Of a stretch of 54,087 nt of DNA, positions 25,332 through 32,778 are shown piece by piece. This DNA is from DASYAE01 sp036501535 (GTDB taxonomy: Bacteria > Actinomycetota > Actinomycetes > Streptomycetales > Catenulisporaceae). Each line of letters opens with the position of its first letter. The first letter of the stretch is position 1. The stretch is from contig DASYAE010000259.1 in assembly GCA_036501535.1 (NCBI GenBank), positions 1 through 54,087 on the forward strand. Reading direction: 5' to 3'. The position numbers and the translations under genes were made by a program. The notes under the pieces were generated by a model. It was not told where the DNA came from. It searched no databases and saw only the letters and a program-made list of their open reading frames with translations.

Positions 25332-25366
25332 CCGCGCCCGCGATCCGGTGCGGATCGCGGGCGCGG
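25332..25366 (-). terminator. Strong hairpin terminator after the 183-aa membrane protein gene
   Basis: A 15-bp GC-rich perfect stem (25332-25346 with 25352-25366) around a 5-nt loop lies 18 bp past the stop of the minus-strand membrane protein gene. It is followed on that strand by CCTTTTGG. This fits a rho-independent terminator. Confidence 0.7.
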
Positions 25367-25384
25367 TGCCCGGGCTTCACCGGC

Positions 25385-25936
25385 TCACTGGCCAGAAAGC
25401 GCCGCCGTGCCTGTGACCTCCGCGGGGACGTCGGCGGGAAGGGCGGCGGCGCGGGCGGCGAAGCCCAGCGTGCGGGTGAGCAGCATCGTCACGGCCATGA
25501 AGATCAGGCCGTCGGTGATGGCGTCGCCGGTGACCTGGTGGGCGTGGCACCACTGGGCGAGCTGGGTCGGGAACCAGTGGGTGGCGCCGTAAGAGAAGGC
25601 GGCGCGCGCCCCGATCACCAACGTCCACAGCAGGGCGTACGGCCAGCCGGCCCGGGTGACCGGCGAGTGGTTGGCCGGGCTCCGGTAGACCTTGCTCAGC
25701 GCGATCGCGGCCATGCCGCCGAGGATTCCGGCCGCGGCGCCGGCGATCTCGACCGTCAGGCCGGTGCCGCGGGTGGCCAGCGGGGCGATGAAGAGCGGGA
25801 CGATGCCCGCGGCGATCAGGACCGGGCTGATCAGCCGCAGCGGGCCGAACCTGCGGTGCGCGCCGAGGTCGTTGTGCAGCGTGGCGGCCAGCACGACGCC
25901 GTTGACGATCTCGGCCTGGGTCAGTTCGCTGAGCAT
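25385..25936 (-). CDS. Hypothetical multi-pass membrane protein
   Basis: The 183-aa protein has about four to five hydrophobic segments (about residues 8-20, 33-55, 60-80, 97-115, 135-160). ATG 25936 was chosen as the first start with hydrophobic sequence soon after. I do not recognise a family. It is divergent from another membrane protein gene (26225), with inverted repeats in between. Confidence 0.7.
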   Translation of the reverse strand: MLSELTQAEIVNGVVLAATLHNDLGAHRRFGPLRLISPVLIAAGIVPLFIAPLATRGTGLTVEIAGAAAGILGGMAAIALSKVYRSPANHSPVTRAGWPYALLWTLVIGARAAFSYGATHWFPTQLAQWCHAHQVTGDAITDGLIFMAVTMLLTRTLGFAARAAALPADVPAEVTGTAALSGQ

Positions 25937-26037
25937 TGGGTGCTCCCTGTCTGCGGTTCGCGATTCGTGGTTTGTGCGTCTGGGAACCACTTCACCGCGG
26001 GCGTCGCCGGCGGCGAATCGCCGCGCGGGTTACCACC

Positions 26038-26105
26038 CGGCATGAACCGTCGCGAGGTCTCCTCATACCAGTCGGCATGAGCTGCGCGGCCCGCGGTTCA
26101 TGCCG
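26038..26105. promoter_or_regulatory. Long-spaced inverted repeat between divergent membrane protein genes
   Basis: CGGCATGAACCG (26038-26049) is mirrored exactly by CGGTTCATGCCG (26094-26105). A third partial copy (CGGCATGA, 26073-26080) lies between. Sited between two divergent genes, these may be operator half-sites. The rest of 25937-26224 shows no gene. Confidence 0.5.
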
Positions 26106-26224
26106 TACACCGACCCGTGGGCTGAGGCCGCGACCCAGGTCAGAGCCATAGTTTCGTTCTCGTCGGCAGCCGCCGGACCGCCCCCTGGGGCGCTTCTCCA
26201 CTCGACGAGACGGGACCCACCCTC

Positions 26225-26911
26225 ATGTCAGGCATCGAAATCCTCGCCGTGATCGGCATCATCGGCTTCGTCATCTTCAAGCAGATCCGCGGCGAGGCGC
26301 TGCACGGCAAGCGGGCCGTCCTGCTGCCCGCGATCCTGACCGTGATCGGCTTCAGCGACCTGCACGGCACCAACGGCGCGCATCTGAGCCACGCCGATCT
26401 GGCCTGCGTGACAGTCGGTGTGGCCGGGTCCGCGGTCATCGGCCTGGCGTTCGGCGCGATCACCCGTCTGAGGGAACGCGACGGCTTCCTGTGGGCGCAG
26501 CTGCCGGTCTATGGCCTGTGGCTGTGGGGCGCGATGTTCGCCTGGCGCGGAGTCGTGTTCCTGCTGGCCGGGTCAATGCACGCACACGTCGCCGCGTCCT
26601 CGTCGACCCTGCTGTTCAGCCTCGGCGTCAACCGTCTGGCCCAGGCCGCCGTGATCTTGCCGCGGGCCATGGCCATGGGCGTCCCGTTCGCTCCGGAGAA
26701 GGACGGCAAGGTGTTCATGGCCGGAGCGTTCGAGCGCGGCCTGAACTCCCGCGGGTCCGACCGCCCCCGCCGGTCCGACCGCTTCGACCGGACCAGCCGC
26801 TTCGACCGGACCGACCGCTTCGACCGGACTGACTCCGCCGACTGGTCCAACCGGTCCAACGGTGCCGACCACTTCCGTGGCAACGGCGCGAACCCCTGGG
26901 ACCGGTCGTGA
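26225..26911 (+). CDS. Membrane protein with C-terminal RFDRT repeats
   Basis: The 228-aa protein has a membrane portion (about residues 1-165, with segments near 4-18, 30-43, 60-80, 90-115 and 125-150), broadly like DUF1453/CcdC-type proteins. A charged cytoplasmic tail carries RFDRT-type repeats from an 18-bp DNA repeat. Its stop overlaps the sensor kinase GTG (GTGA at 26908-26911), so it is coupled to the two-component system and may be an accessory sensor. The link to DUF1453 is tentative. Confidence 0.75.
   Translation: MSGIEILAVIGIIGFVIFKQIRGEALHGKRAVLLPAILTVIGFSDLHGTNGAHLSHADLACVTVGVAGSAVIGLAFGAITRLRERDGFLWAQLPVYGLWLWGAMFAWRGVVFLLAGSMHAHVAASSSTLLFSLGVNRLAQAAVILPRAMAMGVPFAPEKDGKVFMAGAFERGLNSRGSDRPRRSDRFDRTSRFDRTDRFDRTDSADWSNRSNGADHFRGNGANPWDRS
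26771..26832 (+). repeat. 18-bp tandem repeat encoding RFDRT units
   Basis: Three near-perfect copies of CGCTTCGACCGGACCGAC, plus a partial copy upstream, encode RFDRTS, RFDRTD and RFDRTD in the tail of the membrane protein. The unit is in frame. Confidence 0.7.
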
Positions 26912-28140
26912 CCGCCGGTCGCGATAATAAGGTCATGTTGCGCCTCGCGCTCTGGCTGACCCGGGTGACCGGTCTGATAGTCGTGGGCCTGCTCACCTTC
27001 CTCGAGCGGGCCACCGCGCGGGGCGCGGTCGCCACTCACGTGGTCACGTACTCAGTGCTGTGCGCGGGAATAGCGGTGTGGGCCGTGGCCGAGTTCCGGT
27101 CGCGGCCCATCGCCCGGATGAACCGCATGGTGCTCACCGCCGCCGTGGCCACGGTCACGGCGGCCGCGTGCGTGGGGGCCGCGGTCGGGGGCGGTGGGCA
27201 GTTCATGATCGCCTTCGCCGGCGCCGCGATGCTGACCGCGGCCGACGAGCTGACCGTTCAGAGCACCGTGACCATCGGCGCGCTCGGCGTGCTCTGCATC
27301 GAGGTCACCGGCATCGTCTTCGGCCAGAGTGTGGCCGGCCTGCTCGGCTTTCCGCTGGTGATGGTGGTCGGCGCGCTGATCGGACGGAACCGGGCGGCGC
27401 TGCGGGTCCAGACGGAGCAGACCCGGCAGCTGCTGGCCCAGCACGAGCTGCTGCGCTCCGAGCAGCGCCGGGCGGACGTGCTCGACGAACGGGCCCGGCT
27501 GGCCCGGGAGATCCACGACGTGCTGGCGCACTCGCTCGGCGCGCTCGGCATCCAGCTCCAGACCGTCAAAGCACTGTTCACCGTGCACGACGATCCGGAA
27601 CGGGCGCTCGACGCCCTGGCCACGGCGCAGCGTATGGCGTCGGAGGGACTGACCGAGACCCGCCGCGCCGTCCACGCGCTGCGCACCGGCTCCCGGCCGC
27701 TGCACGAGGAGATCGCCCGGACCGCGGCCGAGCACGCCGAGCGGCACCGAATCGTCGTGCACTGCGACACTTCGGGCGCGCCGGTGCCGTTGCCTCCGGA
27801 GGTGATCGTCGCGATGCTGCGTACGGCGCAGGAATCCATGGTCAACGCGGTCAAGCACGCTCCGGGCGCGGACATCGCGGTCCAGCTGGACTATCTGGAG
27901 GACGGCCTCCGGCTCACCGTCGCCAATCCGTTGCAGGCGAACGGAGCTGGAGCCGGGGGCGAAACCCCGTCCCTGCAGACCGCGAACGCCGGCTACGGCC
28001 TGACCGGGATGAGCGAGCGCCTGCGCCTGCTGCACGGTAGCTTGCAGGCCGGGCCACGAGGCGGCCGCTGGGTCGTCGAGGCGCAGATCCCGCTCACCCC
28101 CGCGCCCGCGACACTCGAAACGCAGAAGGACGACCGATGA
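26908..28140 (+). CDS. NarL-type sensor histidine kinase
   Basis: The 410-aa kinase has about six TM helices in residues 10-155 and a coiled linker (ALRVQTEQTRQLLAQHELLRSEQ). The HisKA_3 domain has His203 in AREIHDVLAHSLG. The HATPase carries QESMVNAVKHAP and the G-box YGLTGMSERLRLL. The start is taken as the GTG overlapping the upstream stop; ATG 26935 is an alternative. It overlaps the response regulator by 4 bp (ATGA). The three genes 26225-28871 form one coupled unit; the signal is unknown. Confidence 0.9.
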   Translation: MTAGRDNKVMLRLALWLTRVTGLIVVGLLTFLERATARGAVATHVVTYSVLCAGIAVWAVAEFRSRPIARMNRMVLTAAVATVTAAACVGAAVGGGGQFMIAFAGAAMLTAADELTVQSTVTIGALGVLCIEVTGIVFGQSVAGLLGFPLVMVVGALIGRNRAALRVQTEQTRQLLAQHELLRSEQRRADVLDERARLAREIHDVLAHSLGALGIQLQTVKALFTVHDDPERALDALATAQRMASEGLTETRRAVHALRTGSRPLHEEIARTAAEHAERHRIVVHCDTSGAPVPLPPEVIVAMLRTAQESMVNAVKHAPGADIAVQLDYLEDGLRLTVANPLQANGAGAGGETPSLQTANAGYGLTGMSERLRLLHGSLQAGPRGGRWVVEAQIPLTPAPATLETQKDDR

Positions 28141-28871
28141 ACGACGACAGCCCGGCCGCCGCGCCGTTGCGCATCATCGTGGCCGACGATCAGGCCAGCG
28201 TCCGGGAGGGGTTGGTCCTGCTGCTCGGCGGGCTGCCGGGGATCGAGGTCGTCGCCTCCGCCGCGGACGGGCAGGCCGCGCTCGACCTCGTCGCCGAGCA
28301 CCGTCCCGACGTGATCCTGCTCGACCTGCACATGCCGGTCCTGGACGGCATCGAGACCACGCGCCGGCTGACCGCCGAGCATCCGCAGGTCGCCATCGTC
28401 GTGCTCACCACATACCTCGACGACACCTCGGTGCTCGACGCGCTGCACGCCGGGGCTCGCAGCTATCTGACGAAGGACGCGGACCACACCGAGATCGCCA
28501 GCGCCCTGCGATCGGCCGCTGAGGGCCTGGCCGTCCTCGACACCCGCGTGCACGACGCGCTTTTGAACGCCGCCACCCGGACCGACCGCGACCGGCCCGC
28601 CGCAGGCTCACGAACGCAGAACACGGCCCAGACACGGCCGCGGCCTGGCCCCGAGGCGACGCAGAACCGTGAGCTGCCCGACGGCCTCACCGAACGCGAG
28701 GCCGAGATCCTCGGCCTGATCGCCGAAGGGCTGAACAACCCGGAGATCGCCGCGCGGCTCTACGTGACCACCCACACCGTCAAGAGCCACATCAACCGGA
28801 TCTTCGCGAAGACCGGATCGCGCGACCGCGCCGCCGCCATCCGCTACGCGCACCAGCACGGACTGGACTGA
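28137..28871 (+). CDS. NarL/LuxR-family response regulator
   Basis: The 244-aa regulator has a receiver domain (IIVADDQ pocket, Asp63 in ILLDLHMP, Lys in YLTKDAD) and a C-terminal LuxR helix-turn-helix (about residues 180-240, LTEREAEILGLIAEGLNNPEIA). A Thr/Arg/Pro-rich linker joins them. It is the cognate partner of the kinase just upstream, by a 4-bp overlap. Targets may include the divergent membrane protein genes; this is inferred from position. Confidence 0.92.
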   Translation: MNDDSPAAAPLRIIVADDQASVREGLVLLLGGLPGIEVVASAADGQAALDLVAEHRPDVILLDLHMPVLDGIETTRRLTAEHPQVAIVVLTTYLDDTSVLDALHAGARSYLTKDADHTEIASALRSAAEGLAVLDTRVHDALLNAATRTDRDRPAAGSRTQNTAQTRPRPGPEATQNRELPDGLTEREAEILGLIAEGLNNPEIAARLYVTTHTVKSHINRIFAKTGSRDRAAAIRYAHQHGLD

Positions 28872-28881
28872 CCCGACGATC

Positions 28882-29496
28882 TCAGCGGTCGCGGTCCTGG
28901 TCGCGCAGCGCAGCGCGGGTCAGGGTCGTAGCGGTGTGCACGATGCTGGTGACGGCCGCCTCGGGATCAAGACCGCACAGGTCGGTCAGGCTGAAGAGGG
29001 CTTCGGCGCCGACCACGACGGCGAGGTCGTTCTTGAGCTGCGCCAGGACGGCGGGATCGGCGGCCGCGGGCCCCTCGGCGAGCGGTGCGAGCGCGTGGTC
29101 GATCAGACCGAAGCGCAGGCCCGGTCGCGCGGCGGTGTCGGCGGGCCGAACGATGGTCGCCGCAATCATGGCGCGGACCACGCCCTGCCGGGCCAGGATG
29201 TGGCGCAGCAGGAACTCGGTCGCGGCGGCGACGCGCTCGACCGGATCGGTGGAGCCGGCGACCGACGCGAGCGCCTCGTCCGGGGTCGGCAGCTGCCCGG
29301 CGATCGCCTCGCGCAGCAGGCTGGCCAGGTCGGGGAAGTAGCGGTAGGCCGTCGCCTCGGAGACCAGCGCCGCCTGCGCGATCTCGGGCATGCTCAGCTC
29401 GCGGCCGGTGCGGCTCAGCTCGGCCGCGGCCCGCACGATCGCGGTGCGGGTGCGCAGCTTCTGGTTGGCCCGCCCGGTCGTGGCCTGCGACGTCAT
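28882..29496 (-). CDS. TetR-family transcriptional regulator
   Basis: The 204-aa protein has an N-terminal TetR helix-turn-helix (about residues 17-65; MPEIAQAALVSEATAYRYFPDLASLL) and a helical ligand-binding C-terminal domain. ATG 29496 has GGGAGG upstream. It converges with the response regulator gene. No transporter or enzyme gene is next to it, so its target may be itself or distant genes. A TAATAT -10-like element lies at 29528-29533 on the minus strand. Confidence 0.88.
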   Translation of the reverse strand: MTSQATTGRANQKLRTRTAIVRAAAELSRTGRELSMPEIAQAALVSEATAYRYFPDLASLLREAIAGQLPTPDEALASVAGSTDPVERVAAATEFLLRHILARQGVVRAMIAATIVRPADTAARPGLRFGLIDHALAPLAEGPAAADPAVLAQLKNDLAVVVGAEALFSLTDLCGLDPEAAVTSIVHTATTLTRAALRDQDRDR

Positions 29497-30020
29497 CGGT
29501 TGCCTCCCGCTTCCTTGGTGCGCCGGAATATTAGCAAGCGGGCTCCGGCGGATCCGGCGACTCCGGTTCGCCGGATCCGGCCGCCGGATCGAGAAGGAGC
29601 CCAGGAGAGGGCTTCACTTTCTCCCGGCCCGATGCTGATACTGCCTCAGATCCGCTCGGTGTGAACCTGGTGTGACGTGCGACGACTCCCGCCGGGGATG
29701 TCGGGCGTGTCTATTAGCGGCCTGTTTCGGTGCTGCTGGCCGTGTTTGGACGCGAACATAGCATCATGGAACGCAACTGAACCTCACGGGGCCGGTCCAC
29801 GTTGCATAATTCATATGTGGGATTCCGGGGCGCGCGGCTGCCTCGGAGCACTGCTGCGTATCGCTGCGCGGCCGATGTCAGGCGGCTGGGCGGCCACAGC
29901 AGCCCGGCCGAGAACACTTCTGAAAGAAAACTTCGAAGAAGTCGTTGGCGCCGGGCAGGGTCGTATCTCCTACGGGAGATGGGGGACAACGCGATATGGA
30001 GCGAGGCAGTGGAGGGGTGT
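29497..30020. other. 524-bp intergenic region before the LuxR regulator
   Basis: No gene is supported here; an open frame at 29677-30051 has no start signal or recognisable product. It should hold the divergent promoters of the TetR gene and the eCIS-linked LuxR gene. AT-rich islands occur at about 29805-29822 (TTGCATAATTCATATG) and 29920-29945. A small hairpin sits at 29965-29980. Confidence 0.6.
29965..29980 (+). promoter_or_regulatory. Leader hairpin with UNCG-type tetraloop
   Basis: ATCTCC pairs with GGAGAT around TACG, giving a C(UACG)G tetraloop, one of the very stable RNA loops. It lies about 40 bp ahead of the LuxR start codon and could shape the leader RNA. The stem is only 6 bp. 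Confidence 0.35.
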
Positions 30021-30827
30021 ATGTCTGGCGTGTCTTTGGAAGACCCGCTGATCGCCGGGAGCGGACCGGCCGAGAGCGGACTGGGTAAGAGCGGATCGGT
30101 GCAGGGGAGCACGGGACTGCGGCCGGGTGCGGGCGACGCGCTCCGGCTGGAGTGGGACCGGTGGTCGATCGGCGCGGGCGACAAGGCGTCCGTCCGGCGG
30201 GCGCCGGGGGAGGAGACCGTCGCGATCCAGGTGCACTGCCGGGACGCGATCTGCGAGCTCGGGCTGCTGGCGCAACTGCGGCAGTGCCCTGACGTGCGGA
30301 TCGTGCCGCCGGGCGGCTCGGCGTCGGTGGTGGTGGCCGCGGCCGACCGCGTCGACGAGGAGGTCACCCGCTGGCTGCGCAGCCTGCACCGGTCCGGCGG
30401 CGCGCCGATCGTGCTTGTGGTCGGGCAGCTCGACCCGCGCACCGTCACCGAGGTGGTCTGCTCCGGGGTGCGCGGCGTGCTGCCCCGGTCCGAGGCCGCC
30501 CCGGACCGGCTGGGCCGGCTGATCCGGGCGGCGGCGCACGGCGACGGCGAACTGCCGCCGGACCTGCTGCGGCACCTGATCGACCAGGTCAACCGGCTCA
30601 ACCAGGAGCTGCTCGAGCCCTCGGGCCGGCACTCCAGCGGGCTGACCGAGCGCGAGCGCCATGTGCTCAAGCTCGTCTCGGAGGGCCTGTCCACCCGCGA
30701 GGTCGCGATCAGGCTCGCGTACTCGGAGCGCACGATCAAGGCGATCCTGCAGTCGCTCACGCTCCGCCTCAACGTGCGCAACCGCACGCAGGCGGTCGCG
30801 TACGCGGTGCGCAACGGCTGGATCTGA
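30021..30827 (+). CDS. eCIS-associated LuxR-type regulator with degenerate receiver-like domain
   Basis: The 268-aa protein ends in a LuxR helix-turn-helix (about residues 206-268; LTERERHVLKLVSEGLSTREVAIRL). Residues 65-190 look like a receiver fold but lack the acidic pocket and phospho-acceptor: VHCRD replaces the DD strand, and VVVAAADRVD stands where LLDxxMP is usual. Control is thus probably not by phosphorylation. ATG 30021 has a strong GGAGGGG at 30011-30017. It converges on the last gene of the eCIS operon. LuxR genes flank many actinobacterial eCIS loci, so a regulatory link is likely but inferred. Confidence 0.85.
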   Translation: MSGVSLEDPLIAGSGPAESGLGKSGSVQGSTGLRPGAGDALRLEWDRWSIGAGDKASVRRAPGEETVAIQVHCRDAICELGLLAQLRQCPDVRIVPPGGSASVVVAAADRVDEEVTRWLRSLHRSGGAPIVLVVGQLDPRTVTEVVCSGVRGVLPRSEAAPDRLGRLIRAAAHGDGELPPDLLRHLIDQVNRLNQELLEPSGRHSSGLTERERHVLKLVSEGLSTREVAIRLAYSERTIKAILQSLTLRLNVRNRTQAVAYAVRNGWI

Positions 30828-30949
30828 TCCGGCCTGTAGTACCTGCAGTTCGCGACGGCCGTCGCGACTGGAGTTCTCAGCCTGCACAGTGTGCCCCGGC
30901 CAGGTCGGTACGCCGATCATCGGTGGACTCCCCCCATCCGGCCGGGGCA

Positions 30950-32056
30950 TCACTGCTGCAGGCTGAAGAACTCGAAGTCGCGCACGGCCATGTCGTGTCC
31001 CTGCTGGCCGGGGTAGACCGCGGTGAACGTGATCGTCAGCGTGGTCACGTTCGACAGGCTGACCGAGTAGTCCTGGAAGTTGGCGCTGTCGACGAAGGAG
31101 AGCTGGACCGGCGGGTCGCCCGCCGCCGAGACCGTGACCGTCTTCGGCCTCGGCTCGGTGAGGTAGCCCGCCCCCGGCTGGCCGGAGAGCACCCCGATCC
31201 GGGCGATGTTCACCGGGCTGCCGAACTGCACGGTCAGCGTGTCGCCGACGCCGCTGTTCGAGTCCTCGGCGGCCCAGTACGTGGTGTTCACGCCGTCGAT
31301 CGCCAGGCTGGCCGGATGGTCCGGATCCGCGGAGGAGGCGCTGGCGCCGACCGCCGAGTCCGGCACGTACTGCTCCTGGACGCGGTTGTGCGCGCTCTGC
31401 GCCAGGCCGAAGACCTTCGTGGTGATCCAGGTGCGGGCCGGGCCGAGGCCGACCCCGAGCAGCCCGAGCACCACGAGCACGGGCGCGACCCGGCTCAGCG
31501 GGAGCCGGCGCGACCGGTAGTCGAGGCGGCGGCGCCGCTTCTTCAACGCCGAACCCGAGATGCCGGACGCGTGCGCGCCGCTGCCGTTCACCCCGCCGGA
31601 CCCGCCCTGTGCTCCGGACTCGGCCCCGGGCCGCTGGGAGTCGTGCCGGCGGAAGCCGGACGGCCGCTCGCCTGCGGCGCGCTGGCGCTTGCCGCGCAGC
31701 CGCCGCATCAGCCGGCGCCACCACGTGGGGCGCTTCTCCGGGACCGGGTCGGGGGCGATCCGGGCGCCGCAGGACCGGCAGAAGGTCCGGTTCTCGGCGT
31801 TGCGCGAACCGCAGGACCAGCAGTACGAACCGGCATATTCCGGCTCGACGGCCAGCGCGCGCGGGTCGGGCCGCTCCGGCTCGGGGGAGGGCTGGCGCGC
31901 GACGGATCCCTGCCCCGCCGCATCGGCGCCCTCTGCGACGAGCGGCCCGGGCCGCTCCGGGAGCTTCTCTCCCGCCCACTCCAGCAGCGCGCCGCAGGAC
32001 GGGCAGAAGCCGTCCCGGGACGGCGCCGCGTTGCCGCACTCCGTGCAGATGATCAT
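30950..32056 (-). CDS. Zinc-ribbon / transmembrane / discoidin-like protein of the eCIS locus
   Basis: The 368-aa protein has two zinc ribbons (CTEC...CPSC at residues 4-21; CWSC...CRSC at 79-96) and a basic, Gly/Ser-rich disordered segment. One TM helix lies at about 189-207 (VAPVLVVLGLLGVGLGPA). A C-terminal beta-sandwich (about 230-368, ASLAIDGVNTTYWAAED) resembles discoidin/NADase-type glycan-binding domains. The topology is cytoplasmic N-terminus, external C-terminus. It is the last gene of the eCIS operon, 2 bp after gpI. The layout recalls CisA of Streptomyces, a membrane protein needed for contraction at the membrane; homology needs testing. Confidence 0.82.
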   Translation of the reverse strand: MIICTECGNAAPSRDGFCPSCGALLEWAGEKLPERPGPLVAEGADAAGQGSVARQPSPEPERPDPRALAVEPEYAGSYCWSCGSRNAENRTFCRSCGARIAPDPVPEKRPTWWRRLMRRLRGKRQRAAGERPSGFRRHDSQRPGAESGAQGGSGGVNGSGAHASGISGSALKKRRRRLDYRSRRLPLSRVAPVLVVLGLLGVGLGPARTWITTKVFGLAQSAHNRVQEQYVPDSAVGASASSADPDHPASLAIDGVNTTYWAAEDSNSGVGDTLTVQFGSPVNIARIGVLSGQPGAGYLTEPRPKTVTVSAAGDPPVQLSFVDSANFQDYSVSLSNVTTLTITFTAVYPGQQGHDMAVRDFEFFSLQQ

Positions 32057-32058
32057 CG

Positions 32059-32778
32059 TTACCCCACTTCGATCTTCACCTGGCAGGTGACCGGACGCGC
32101 CCGCTCGATGACGTCGCGGACGAGCGCTGAGACGAGTTCCGCATCGTGCGGCGCGCCCGCCGGATCGGCGGCCGACATGCGGACCCGCACGACCGCCGAC
32201 GCGGCCCGCGCACCCTGATGCGCTGTGCCGTGATCTGCTGTGCCGTCTTCGGCTGTGCCGTTCTTCGCCTGGCGGGCGTCGGCGTCCTCGACCGCGTGCA
32301 CCGAGTAGCGCACCCCGCCGGGATCGTCGACGGCGACCTGTTCGAGCGGCACGCCGACCGCCGCCGCGACCGTGCGGCGCAGTCCCTCGGCCGTGCCGCG
32401 CAGCCGGTGCGCCTGCATGACGTCGGCCAGGTGCGCCCGGCGCCGCTCCGGCGGCCACCACGGCTCCGCCCCGCCGCCGACCATCGCGTCGAGCCAGCCG
32501 AGGAAGTCCGCCGGCGCCAGCTCCGGGTCCAGATACGCCGAGAAGCAGTCGAGGGCTGATTCCATCGGCGCGAGCAGCTCGTCGAAGGCCGAGCACAGCT
32601 CGTGGAACAGCGGGTCCTCGGCCAGCATCGCCGGGACCGACCCGGCGATCGGGCACGCGGTGCCGAACGCGTCCTGCGGCAGGCCGGCCACGCCCAGGCG
32701 GGCCGAGACGTCATCGGTGTTCGCGCTCTTCGTGCTCTTGGCGCTCTTCGTGTTCACCGTCTGCGCGATCGCCGTCAT
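32059..32778 (-). CDS. Phage tail protein I (gpI/Afp11-like) of the eCIS baseplate
   Basis: The 239-aa protein shows the gpI pattern: LFHELCSAFDELLAPMESALDCFSAYLDPELAPADFLGWLDAMVG, then RRRAHLADVMQAHRLRGTAEGLRRTVAAAVGV. This is a baseplate wedge component. The N-terminal 22 residues are a Lys/Ser/Thr repeat. ATG 32778 overlaps the gpJ stop (ATGA). A Gly/Thr/Asp-rich insertion near residues 165-190 is probably a flexible loop. Confidence 0.9.
   Translation of the reverse strand: MTAIAQTVNTKSAKSTKSANTDDVSARLGVAGLPQDAFGTACPIAGSVPAMLAEDPLFHELCSAFDELLAPMESALDCFSAYLDPELAPADFLGWLDAMVGGGAEPWWPPERRRAHLADVMQAHRLRGTAEGLRRTVAAAVGVPLEQVAVDDPGGVRYSVHAVEDADARQAKNGTAEDGTADHGTAHQGARAASAVVRVRMSAADPAGAPHDAELVSALVRDVIERARPVTCQVKIEVG

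Noticed and set aside
29677..30051. 124-aa plus-strand open frame before the LuxR gene
   Set aside because: No ribosome-binding site, odd composition, and overlap with the better supported start at 30021.
32057..32656. Upstream extension of the zinc-ribbon protein frame
   Set aside because: It is an out-of-frame shadow of gpI; the ATG at 32056 directly precedes the first zinc-ribbon cysteine.
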